From positions 1 through 53,024 of the forward strand of contig JBHGBM010000032.1 of the NCBI GenBank assembly GCA_041946965.1: a stretch of DNA of 53,024 nt, read 5' to 3'. The position numbers were made by a program, and so were the translations under genes. Below, one piece after another: positions 42,415 to 50,160 of this stretch. The notes under the pieces are model-generated. The model was not told where the DNA came from. It saw only the letters and a program-made list of their open reading frames with translations, and made no database searches. This DNA is from JBHGBM01 sp041946965. Lineage in GTDB: Bacteria > Acidobacteriota > Terriglobia > Bryobacterales > Bryobacteraceae. Numbering within the stretch: the first letter of the stretch is position 1; each line of letters opens with the position of its first letter.

Positions 42415-42545
42415 GGACCAACCCGGGCGAACACCCCCGTGGCTCGCACTTCCCGTGATTTCGCAAGAACATGCGGGGGCGCTCCTGCCTGGAGCGGGGT
42501 TTCACCGCGAAATCGAAAAAACAGTACGAATTCCCACTTGCTAGC
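42415..42545 (-). promoter_or_regulatory. Candidate cobalamin riboswitch (degenerate) upstream of the TonB receptor pair
   Basis: On the minus strand the leader shows, in order, the conserved blocks of a cobalamin riboswitch: GGGAA (42531-42535), GGTGAAA (42500-42506), CCCCCGCA (42472-42479), GGGAAG (42449-42454) and GAGCCA (42440-42445) followed by a CGCCC end. A stem GATTTCGC/GCGAAATC encloses the GGTG and CCCCCGCA blocks, with an inner CGCTCC/GGAGCG hairpin. The B12-box core departs from the consensus, so this is a likely but not certain call. Confidence 0.5.
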
Positions 42546-42866
42546 CCCAAGAGGCATAACGGACTCCAGATGTCCGTTTACTTTCAATTACTTGAAACCG
42601 GCAATCAACGTGCAAAAGAGACGCGGCCCCCTGCGGCCTATTTTGCTCCCCCGCGCCGTAGCGTTGCACGGCGCGGTCTGGTAGTGACTGAACTCCGAAC
42701 CGGGCTGGTGAGAAGCGCAACGCAAGGCATCCGGCGGCCCGGTTCCAAACGAAGCGCTTTTTGTGTCGGGAACGAACTTGCGGGCCGGTTTCGGCCCTGA
42801 TTGAGCGCAGCGCAAGGCGCCGGTGTTCGCCGGCGCCCCCGCTGAGCAGACTCACGGAGACCTTCA
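42546..42866 (+). other. Long structured noncoding region upstream of the PEP-CTERM gene
   Basis: No gene fits this 321-bp stretch. It contains two partial direct repeats, GCGCAACGCAAGGC (42715-42728) and GCGCAGCGCAAGGC (42805-42818), a 9-bp stem GAACCGGGC/GCCCGGTTC (42698-42706 with 42737-42745), and GC-rich hairpins near 42782-42797 and 42814-42835. Two weak sigma-54-like motifs occur (42600-42613; 42768-42782). It is probably a promoter plus a structured 5' leader. Confidence 0.4.
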
Positions 42867-43568
42867 ATGAAACGATTCGCGATTACCCTTTGCGCCCTGC
42901 TGCTGGTGGGTGCGGCCAGCCCCCCGGCGGCGGCGGACGACGTCGAGTTGTTCGACTACGCCTTCAACCTACAGGGCGGGTACACGCTCAATGCCACGCC
43001 GGTCCTGCCTGCCGGAATGGCGATGGACGACTCGGGTTTTGACTATTTGACGGGGTTAGGCACTCTGACCATTCAAGCCTTCAACCCGGGTTCTGTCCTC
43101 GCGATCCTGGGCCTGAATATCGACATCACGAACTACAACAGCGACCCTCCCAACCTCTATTCCGACGAATACGGATCGGTGAACGGCGCCGCGCCAGCGG
43201 GCCTGTCGTACGAAATCGACGAGCCCGGTTACACAATTGGCCACCTGTTCGACGACGTTGCAGCCGGGACGCTCCACAATCTCAACGCCATTACCCCGGC
43301 GAACGTTGACGACGTAGCCATGGCCCTCGGCTGGGGTTTTACGCTGCCGGCCGCCCACAAGGCCACGATGACGTTCGTGGTCAGCACCAGCGCCCCGTCG
43401 TCGGGATTCTACCTGGGGCAGCACGATCCGGTGGGTCCGGACGTGTATTTCAGCAGCAACCTTAACATCACGCCCACAGGAGGAGGCGTGGTTCCGGAGC
43501 CCTCGAGCTGGATCCTGCTTGCGACGGTGGCGGGCGCGCTGGGCTGGAGGCGCTTGAGGAAAGCTTGA
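42867..43568 (+). CDS. PEP-CTERM anchored secreted protein
   Basis: A 233-residue exported protein: signal peptide about 1-23, a beta-rich middle domain of no recognised family, and a C-terminal VPEPSSW motif, hydrophobic helix and basic RRLRKA tail. This is the exosortase recognition signal. GGAGAC lies before the ATG. It may be involved in the matrix or surface layer together with the other PEP-CTERM protein. It follows a long structured leader. Confidence 0.87.
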   Translation: MKRFAITLCALLLVGAASPPAAADDVELFDYAFNLQGGYTLNATPVLPAGMAMDDSGFDYLTGLGTLTIQAFNPGSVLAILGLNIDITNYNSDPPNLYSDEYGSVNGAAPAGLSYEIDEPGYTIGHLFDDVAAGTLHNLNAITPANVDDVAMALGWGFTLPAAHKATMTFVVSTSAPSSGFYLGQHDPVGPDVYFSSNLNITPTGGGVVPEPSSWILLATVAGALGWRRLRKA

Positions 43569-43589
43569 TCCCGTCTGCTTTCCGGTTCA

Positions 43590-43731
43590 GGATCCGGGTC
43601 TCGCGGACACGGCCATACCTCAGCCGGGCAGCTACCTGCTGTTTGGCGCCGTGGTCCCGTTGCTGATTGTCTTCGGCCGGAACCCCCGGCCGGCAAACCG
43701 TAGCACAGCGATAGAAGGAGCGAGCAAAGCT
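43590..43731 (+). pseudogene. Possible PEP-CTERM tail remnant
   Basis: The plus frame from about 43598 reads LADTAIPQPGSYLLFGAVV followed by PLLIVFGRNPR. This looks like a PEP-CTERM tail (Pro-Gln-Pro in place of Pro-Glu-Pro, a hydrophobic helix, then basic residues), but there is no body or start codon in front of it. It may be a decayed paralogue. It could also be chance; confidence is low. The ribosome site of the next gene lies at its end. Confidence 0.3.
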
Positions 43732-46200
43732 ATGGGAAGAAACCTGGCAAGGCGATTCGCCGCCGTGTGCTGTATCGCAATTGTGGCCGGGGCGCTGCCT
43801 CTGCTGGCAGCCCCACCGGTGGTCAAGGTTGTGCCCTGGGTGCCATCCAATCCGACCATCCCGCACGACACCTGGAGCGGGAAGACGATCACCCTCAAGG
43901 GCACGGCCAACATGCAAGGCGCTGGTATTAACTATGTCTGGGACTTCGGAGACGGTGGGTCGACCGGAGGCCAAGTCACGAACATGTACGCCATCGAGGC
44001 GACCCACGCTTACACCGGTTCGGTGGGCACGGTTTTCACCGCCACGCTGACGGTGACGAACACCGCTGACGGGACATCGGCAAGCAAGAATTACTATGTG
44101 GCCATCCGGGCGCAAAGCCTCGCGGTCGAGGTGAACCGCGCCATTGACGAAGGCCTGTGGTATCTCCACAAGACAATGTACCGGTACACCTGTAGCGGAG
44201 GCACCTGCCCGTCGGGAATACTCGCCGGGTACTGGAACGGAGCGAACGTGGGGAATAGCAGAGTCTCCAATGCGGCCGCCAACGTGAATGCGTTTGAGGT
44301 GAACGGCCACCTGGAGAGCGGCAATCCAGATAACCCCTATGTGGAGACTGTGGCACGAGGTCTGCACTGGGTTCTGGCCAATCTGAGCGTCACATCCGGC
44401 ATCGGGCCCCAGACGAACTCGGCCGGCACTTTCAACCCCGATGCCAACGGCAACGGTCTCGGCGTCTGGGTCAATTCCGGCAGCTACCAATTCTACGAAA
44501 CTGGTCCGGTGATGGACGCGATCATCGCCAGCGGCACGCCTGCCGCCCTCGCGCTCACAGGTCCGGCCAACGTAATCGGACGCCAGTACAAAGACATCGT
44601 GCAGGATATGGTGGACTACCAATCCTATTGCCAGTACGATGGCTCGCCGGTCGGCGGCGGATGGATTTACGGCTGTAATTCCGGAGGGGATAACTCCATT
44701 TCCCAGTGGGTAGCCATCGGCAATATCCCTGCGGTTCGAGAGTGGGGGCTCACCTTACACTCGTTTGTCAAGACGCACAACAAGATGTGGCTGAATTACA
44801 GCCAGAACGCAGCCGGAGAATTCGGATATCAGAGCAGCAGCCCCTTGTGGGGACCGTATGCAACCACTCCCTCCGGCATGGTGCAGATGGTGATGGACGG
44901 CTATGGAAGGGGCACCAGCGACGGTAAATGGGAAAAGGCCGAAACAGTAATGCGCAACGGCTTCAATGCCTCGGGGGGTAATTACGCTTCCAATCCCCGA
45001 AAGTATTACTACGGCCTGTTCTCCTTCACCAAGTCGATGCTGCTGCACGATTCCGACAATAATGGGATTCCCGAGCCGATTACGATGCTGCACTCGCAGT
45101 CGGCCGGCGTTCCGGATATCGACTGGTACGCTGCGCAGGTCTCACAAGGGGACCCCGTAGACGGCGTGGCGCGTACGCTGGTGAACGACCAGAATCCCGC
45201 GGGATACTGGTGGGGGCACTCCGCCGACGGCAATCAGCAGTATTACGAAACAGCCTGGGCCATCATCATGCTGAACCGCACGGTGGTGAGTTCCGGCGTT
45301 CCGGTGGCGGTCTTCTCCGCGACGCCCAACCCGGCGGTCGCGTTCCAAGTGATCACCTTCGACGGCTCCGCGTCGTTCCACCAGGACCCGGCCAAGAGCA
45401 TCGTGAAGTGGGAGTGGGATTTCAACAACGATGGCATCTTCGATGCGCTTGGGCCGGTTGTGACAAAGTCGTTTGATGCGGTGGGCAATTACGTGGTGCG
45501 GCTGAGGGTTACGGACAACGCGGCGACGCCGGCGAATGCTTCTACCACGGTGACCATAGTGGTCAGCGTTCCACCGTTAGCGCCGACGGCCAATGCCGGC
45601 GGACCTTACAACTTCTGCATCGGGCAGACTCCGTGGTTCCTCGACGGCACCAAGTCGACCAACCCGGACGATGGGCAGCATCAACCCGGTCCGTACCCCG
45701 GGGACTACATCAAGGAGTACGCGTGGGAACTCAACGGGAACGGGTCGTTCAATGATGCATTCGGCCCTCAGCCGAACGTGACCATGATTCTGCCCGCGAC
45801 CCCCAGCAGCTTCAACATTTCGCTGCGGGTGACCGACAACACCGCGGCGTCGTTCCCGGCCAGCGGCCAACCCGACCTGACCTCGACCGCTAATACTCAG
45901 GTCACGATTCGGGCTAGCAGCGATCCGGCCTGCGCGTGCAGCGTCGCATCGGCCCGGGCCAGGAACGCTCAGGTGCAGTTGACCTGGACGCCCAAGGCCG
46001 GAGCGGCCTCGTACAACGTCTACCGCGGCACCGTGAGCGGCGGCCCATACGTTAAGATCCGGACCGTCTTCACCACGGCCATCCTGGACACGGGGCTTAC
46101 CAACGGAACCACTTATTATTACGTAGTCCGTCCGGCGGCTCCCAACACCAACGAAATGTGCCAGTCGAACCAGGCCAGCGCAATGCCTCGTCCACTCTAA
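43732..46200 (+). CDS. Secreted PKD / alpha-alpha toroid / FN3 modular protein
   Basis: An 822-residue exported protein. After the signal (about 1-27) come a PKD domain (NYVWDFGDGGSTGG, near 65-120), a central helical region (about 130-520) built of repeats such as RAIDEGLWYLHKTMYR and QYYETAWAIIMLNR that resembles an alpha/alpha toroid of the prenyltransferase/squalene-cyclase type, two more PKD domains (EWDFNNDGIFD; EYAWELNGNGSFND) and a C-terminal fibronectin-like domain (VQLTWTPKAGAASYNVYRG). Such a toroid in a secreted protein is unusual; a lyase or glycan-binding role is possible. A hairpin terminator follows at 46214. Confidence 0.78.
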   Translation: MGRNLARRFAAVCCIAIVAGALPLLAAPPVVKVVPWVPSNPTIPHDTWSGKTITLKGTANMQGAGINYVWDFGDGGSTGGQVTNMYAIEATHAYTGSVGTVFTATLTVTNTADGTSASKNYYVAIRAQSLAVEVNRAIDEGLWYLHKTMYRYTCSGGTCPSGILAGYWNGANVGNSRVSNAAANVNAFEVNGHLESGNPDNPYVETVARGLHWVLANLSVTSGIGPQTNSAGTFNPDANGNGLGVWVNSGSYQFYETGPVMDAIIASGTPAALALTGPANVIGRQYKDIVQDMVDYQSYCQYDGSPVGGGWIYGCNSGGDNSISQWVAIGNIPAVREWGLTLHSFVKTHNKMWLNYSQNAAGEFGYQSSSPLWGPYATTPSGMVQMVMDGYGRGTSDGKWEKAETVMRNGFNASGGNYASNPRKYYYGLFSFTKSMLLHDSDNNGIPEPITMLHSQSAGVPDIDWYAAQVSQGDPVDGVARTLVNDQNPAGYWWGHSADGNQQYYETAWAIIMLNRTVVSSGVPVAVFSATPNPAVAFQVITFDGSASFHQDPAKSIVKWEWDFNNDGIFDALGPVVTKSFDAVGNYVVRLRVTDNAATPANASTTVTIVVSVPPLAPTANAGGPYNFCIGQTPWFLDGTKSTNPDDGQHQPGPYPGDYIKEYAWELNGNGSFNDAFGPQPNVTMILPATPSSFNISLRVTDNTAASFPASGQPDLTSTANTQVTIRASSDPACACSVASARARNAQVQLTWTPKAGAASYNVYRGTVSGGPYVKIRTVFTTAILDTGLTNGTTYYYVVRPAAPNTNEMCQSNQASAMPRPL

Positions 46201-46213
46201 CTGGACCTAAACA

Positions 46214-46244
46214 AGCCGGGCTCCGGGCATACCGGAGCCCGGCT
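46214..46244 (+). terminator. Strong hairpin, probable terminator
   Basis: A perfect 13-bp stem (AGCCGGGCTCCGG with CCGGAGCCCGGCT) with a five-base GCATA loop lies directly after the modular protein gene. The T run after it is weak (CATTTC), so termination may be partial and the hairpin may also protect the mRNA end. Confidence 0.7.
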
Positions 46245-46298
46245 CATTTCAAACGATTCCGGACCGCGGGTCTCTCCAGGCTCCACAGGTTCAAAGCG

Positions 46299-48002
46299 AT
46301 GAGATACCTCAGAATTTCAAGAATGCTGCCGCTTGCGGCGCTGCTCCTTCTTGCGGCCATGGCCGCCGCCGGTCAATCCGCTCCCTTCTCCCCGAGACCG
46401 GTCTATGTCTTCTTATTCATGCGGGTGGACGACCACATCAACGTGAACATGGAGGAGAGCCGCTGGCAAGCGGCCGTGGACCTGGTGAAACGCACCCGCA
46501 AACAGTTTCCGGATTCCGGCGCGTCTCTGCTGATGCAGTTCACGGGGGCGACGGCCTTGGAGTGCAGCCTGCGCGACGCCGGCCGCGTGGCCCTGCGCCT
46601 GCGCGACCTGGCCGGCCGGCAAGTGATCGAGCTGGGCTACGACGGTTCGGACGAGCCGGCCTATCTCGCCCGCCCCATGCCGAATTTTCGAGGGGCCACA
46701 ACCTCCCAGCAAAGATGGCTGGCCCGCTTGCAGCCCGCCGAGTGGTTCCTTACCGAGTACAAGGACCTGCGCACCGGCGAGCCGGACCCGGAACGGCCGG
46801 GCGGACTGAAGTTCGTCCGCGAGCTGTTCGGGCCGCTCGCCAGCATCACCGGCTTCATCACCATGGAACTGGGCGGGGATTCGGAATTCGTGCACATTAT
46901 CCGCCGAATGAACCCCGATGCGCTCCTGCCGGGCATTCCGGAACCCGGGACGTGGCCGGCCCGCAACCTGAACGGGTTTGGGGGCTCGGCGGCCGGGGTC
47001 GGGCGGGCCGCGAGCCCGGCGCCCGATTGCGCTCCCGAGCTGTTCTGGCAGGACCACTACTTGCGCCTCTCGGACAACAGCGGCGCTCCCGTCAGAGTGG
47101 TCAGGGCCGACGAAGGCCCCGAAGCCCTCAAGGAGCTCTTGGGAAAGCTGGACCGTTCCCGGCCGCACGTGATCAAGGTTGTGCTGGAGCACCACGGCAT
47201 CTACGTCCGGCCGGAGGCGGACGGCGGGCTTGGCCCCGCGCGGTATGCCTACGACCATCCTAAGACTCCCTCGCTCGATCCTCCCCACCTGCGTCCGCAG
47301 CCGGAGGTCGACGCCGCGCACGCCCGCCAGGAAGCATTACTGAAGTGGCTGGGCCAGGACTTCTTTCCCGCAAACCCGGGCAGCCGCTTCGTGACCGCGC
47401 GGGAACTGAAAGCGTGGACCGCCCCCAGCCACGGGTTTGATGTGCCGCATGACGAGCTGCGCGCCGCCGCGGCGGCCATGATGGCGGAGTGGCGCAGCGA
47501 CCCGCATCCTCCGGACTACGCGCGTTCGGGCAAGCGGTACTTCTCGCTGGCGGACATGTTCCAGATGCTCGCCACCAGTCTGGCCGGGCGGCGGCAGGCT
47601 GGCAGCCCGCCGGCCTCGGTGCGGCTGAATGCGGTCTACGGCCCCCTGGAAATGACATCGGACCCCGGTTCGCAGGTTGGGGAGCTTGCCGCTGCTTCCA
47701 TCGAGCGCGAATGCGCGCGCATCGCGCCGGACCTGAACGACGGCGCCTGGCGGCCCGTGCCGCGCAACGCCGTGCCCGGTTTCGTCACGGTGGACGGCGT
47801 GCGCCTGAATGCGTCGCAGTTCCTGCGCCTCATGGCCCAGGCCTTCCTGGAGCCGCGGACGTCTTCGCTGAAGGTCACGATAAGCAGCATGTTCTCCAGC
47901 GCCGGATTCGTGTACCCGCGCACGCGGCCGATGCGGGAGGAAGGCGCGATGTGGACCCTGAAGCCCGCTCCGCTGGCGCCGCTCTCCGGCTCCGGCCGCT
48001 GA
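46299..48002 (+). CDS. Secreted protein of unknown function with a C-terminal pseudomurein-binding-like repeat
   Basis: A 567-residue exported protein (signal about 1-27). The N-terminal part (about 30-240) starts VYVFLFMRVDDHIN and resembles the (beta/alpha) barrel of NodB-like deacetylases, but catalytic residues cannot be assigned with certainty. The C-terminus (about 390-550) has two units resembling the pseudomurein-binding repeat: RYFSLADMFQMLATSL and VPGFVTVDGVRLNASQFLRL. In archaea that repeat binds cell-wall polymers. The ATG at 46299 is right after the hairpin and gives a good signal. The function is unknown. Confidence 0.6.
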   Translation: MRYLRISRMLPLAALLLLAAMAAAGQSAPFSPRPVYVFLFMRVDDHINVNMEESRWQAAVDLVKRTRKQFPDSGASLLMQFTGATALECSLRDAGRVALRLRDLAGRQVIELGYDGSDEPAYLARPMPNFRGATTSQQRWLARLQPAEWFLTEYKDLRTGEPDPERPGGLKFVRELFGPLASITGFITMELGGDSEFVHIIRRMNPDALLPGIPEPGTWPARNLNGFGGSAAGVGRAASPAPDCAPELFWQDHYLRLSDNSGAPVRVVRADEGPEALKELLGKLDRSRPHVIKVVLEHHGIYVRPEADGGLGPARYAYDHPKTPSLDPPHLRPQPEVDAAHARQEALLKWLGQDFFPANPGSRFVTARELKAWTAPSHGFDVPHDELRAAAAAMMAEWRSDPHPPDYARSGKRYFSLADMFQMLATSLAGRRQAGSPPASVRLNAVYGPLEMTSDPGSQVGELAAASIERECARIAPDLNDGAWRPVPRNAVPGFVTVDGVRLNASQFLRLMAQAFLEPRTSSLKVTISSMFSSAGFVYPRTRPMREEGAMWTLKPAPLAPLSGSGR

Positions 48003-48041
48003 GCCGACGCAGCTTCTGCCGCGTTGTTATGCTGGAGGGCT

Positions 48042-49004
48042 ATGCTTTTCACCAGACGGGATATCGGCAAGATCGCGCTGGGTGCGGCGGGCGCAGCCAA
48101 ACTGGCGGGGGCGAAGCCGAATTCGAAGTTCGGCGGAGTTCAGGTCGGCGTCATCACCTATAGTTTCCGCGCGCTGCCGGGCGGCGCCCGGGAAATTCTG
48201 AAATATTGCCTCGATTGCGGCATCAGCGGGATCGAACTGATGAGCGACGCCGCGGAGAGCTATGCCGGCTCCCCGGCGGCGCCGCGCCGGCCGGGCGCGG
48301 GACCACGCCGGGGCGCGGCCACGCCCGAACAGAAGGCGGCGCAACAGAAGGCCGCCGAGGACTTGAAGCAGTGGCGGCTCTCCGTCTCCATGGACAAGTA
48401 CAAAGCCTTCCGCAAAATGTACGAGGACGCCGGAGTGAAGATCTACGCCTTCAAACTGCCCCCAACCCTGGCGATGTCCGACGCCGAATACGAATACATC
48501 TGGAACGTCGCACAGGCGCTGGGGGCGGACCACGTCACCATGGAGCTGCCTACCGACGACAAGCTGCTCGAGCGGGTGGCCGCGTACGCCGCGAAGCGCA
48601 AACTGGCGATCGCGTTCCATACCCACGGGCAGGGCGGGGCCTCGGGGTTCGACCGGGTGTTATCCGCATCCAAGTACACCGCGCTCAACTTCGACGTGGG
48701 CCACTACTTTGGCGTCAACGGCGAGTCCCCCGTGCCGCTGGTGGAAAAGTACCATGGCCGCATCGCCAGCTTGCACCTGAAGGACCGCAAGAGCCCCGCG
48801 AGCGGTGACGGCCCCCGCGGCGGCGGCGCCAATATGCCCTGGGGGCAGGGCGGGACGCCGCTGAAAGAGGTCCTCCAGTGCATGAAGCGGCGCAAGTACA
48901 AGTTCCCGGCCAGCATCGAGTATGAGTACAACACCCCGGAAGGCTCGGATGTGCTGAGCGAGGTGAAGAAGTGCGTGGAGTACTGCCGGCAGGCGCTCGC
49001 GTAG
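48042..49004 (+). CDS. Tat-exported sugar phosphate isomerase/epimerase-like TIM-barrel protein
   Basis: A 320-residue AP-endonuclease-2-type TIM barrel. The N-terminus is a Tat signal (FTRRDIGKIALGAAGAAKL). The barrel includes GVITYSFRAL, CGISGIELM, KLAIAFHTHGQGG and FDVGHYFGVN, with metal-binding Glu/His/Asp residues. A basic proline-rich insert (about 80-110) is unusual. Members isomerise or epimerise sugars outside the cytoplasm. The ATG at 48042 follows GGAGGG and a TATGCT hexamer. Confidence 0.85.
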   Translation: MLFTRRDIGKIALGAAGAAKLAGAKPNSKFGGVQVGVITYSFRALPGGAREILKYCLDCGISGIELMSDAAESYAGSPAAPRRPGAGPRRGAATPEQKAAQQKAAEDLKQWRLSVSMDKYKAFRKMYEDAGVKIYAFKLPPTLAMSDAEYEYIWNVAQALGADHVTMELPTDDKLLERVAAYAAKRKLAIAFHTHGQGGASGFDRVLSASKYTALNFDVGHYFGVNGESPVPLVEKYHGRIASLHLKDRKSPASGDGPRGGGANMPWGQGGTPLKEVLQCMKRRKYKFPASIEYEYNTPEGSDVLSEVKKCVEYCRQALA

Positions 49005-49013
49005 CGCAACGGG

Positions 49014-50087
49014 ATGCGAGACCCCGGCCGGCGTGACATGCTGAAGGGTTCCATGCTGCTTGGCGGCGGGGCCGCGGTCGCGCGCGGCGCCCCCGGCTCC
49101 GCACTGACCGTCAAGAGTGTCCTAGAGAAGGCAAGGGAACGGCTCTATCCCACCTGCCGCGTGTGCCCGGTGTGCGACGGCGTGGCGTGCGCGGGAGAGT
49201 CCGGAGGGATCGGGGGCGCCGGGTCCGGCATGTCGTTCCAGAACAACTTCACCGCTCTCCGGCGCGTGAAACTGGTTCTGCGCACGGTCCACGAGGTGAA
49301 AAAGGCCGACCCATCCACCACCATCTTCGGACGGAAGATCTCGTTTCCCGCGGTGGCCGCCCCGATGGGTCCCGCGGGCACGCGTTTCGGGAAGGGCATT
49401 CCCGTGGCGGATTGGTTCGAGGCGCTGGCGGCGGGATGCATTGCGGCCGGCACGATCGGTTCCGTGGCCGACGATCCGCGCTATCCCCTCGAGGATGTGA
49501 AGGCCCGGCTGGCGATCCTGGCGCGCTACAAGGGAAAGGCGCTCTACAACAGCAAGCCCGCTCCGAACCCGGTGATCCTCAAGTTCCTGCCGCTGATCGA
49601 AGAGTCCGGCGCCGCCTGGCTTTCGGTGGATACGGATTCGGGGCCGAAGAGCGTGGCGGAACTACGGGAGTTGGTGAAGGCGTTCCGGATCCCGATTGTG
49701 GTGAAAGGGATCATGACGCCGGACGACGCGTTGCGGTGCGTGGATGCGGGCGTCGCGGGAATCGCAGTCTCAAACCACGGCGGACGCAGACTAGACCACA
49801 CGCCCGGCGTAGCTGACGTGCTTCCGGCCGTGGCCGCGAAGGTGAAAGGCAAGCTCGCGATTCTGGCGGACGGATGCGTTCAGTCCGGCGCCGGCGTGCT
49901 GAAGTATCTCGCGCTGGGCGCCGACGTGGTCATGGTGGGCCGTCACCTGCTTCGGGCGGCGTACGGAGGCGGACCCGAAGGCGTCGCGCTGTTCATGAAC
50001 ACGATGCGCCGCGAATTCGAAAATGCCATGGTGCTGACGGGCGTGGGGAGCGTGGCGAGGATCGACCGGAGCATCGTGAGCATGTAG
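49014..50087 (+). CDS. FMN-dependent alpha-hydroxy-acid oxidase family protein with N-terminal Cys cluster
   Basis: A 357-residue exported enzyme (Tat-like start RRDMLKGSMLLGGGAAV). It has an (alpha/beta)8 FMN-binding barrel: PAVAAPMGPAG, VVKGIMTPDDALRCVDAGVA and the active-site block VSNHGGRRLDHTPG with His/Arg. A CRVCPVCDGVAC cluster (Cys48, 51, 54, 59) precedes the barrel and could bind iron-sulfur or zinc; this occurs in some relatives. It probably oxidises L-lactate or similar acids, using an unknown electron acceptor. It is cotranscribed with the TIM-barrel gene. Confidence 0.87.
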   Translation: MRDPGRRDMLKGSMLLGGGAAVARGAPGSALTVKSVLEKARERLYPTCRVCPVCDGVACAGESGGIGGAGSGMSFQNNFTALRRVKLVLRTVHEVKKADPSTTIFGRKISFPAVAAPMGPAGTRFGKGIPVADWFEALAAGCIAAGTIGSVADDPRYPLEDVKARLAILARYKGKALYNSKPAPNPVILKFLPLIEESGAAWLSVDTDSGPKSVAELRELVKAFRIPIVVKGIMTPDDALRCVDAGVAGIAVSNHGGRRLDHTPGVADVLPAVAAKVKGKLAILADGCVQSGAGVLKYLALGADVVMVGRHLLRAAYGGGPEGVALFMNTMRREFENAMVLTGVGSVARIDRSIVSM

Positions 50088-50143
50088 CCGCACCGGCGAA
50101 CTCTCCGCGGAGCCGCCGCGGCATGACTCGCTCAACACCATGC

Positions 50144-50149
50144 TAGAAT
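50144..50149 (+). promoter_or_regulatory. -10-like hexamer TAGAAT before the amino-sugar cluster
   Basis: TAGAAT ends 11 bases before the ATG at 50161. No -35 box is obvious. It is the likely start of the three-gene operon. Confidence 0.45.
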
Positions 50150-50160
50150 CAGAAACTTCT

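Noticed and set aside
40418..42550. 710-residue minus-strand frame
   Set aside because: Out-of-frame reading of the TonB receptor gene; Arg/Pro-rich shadow.
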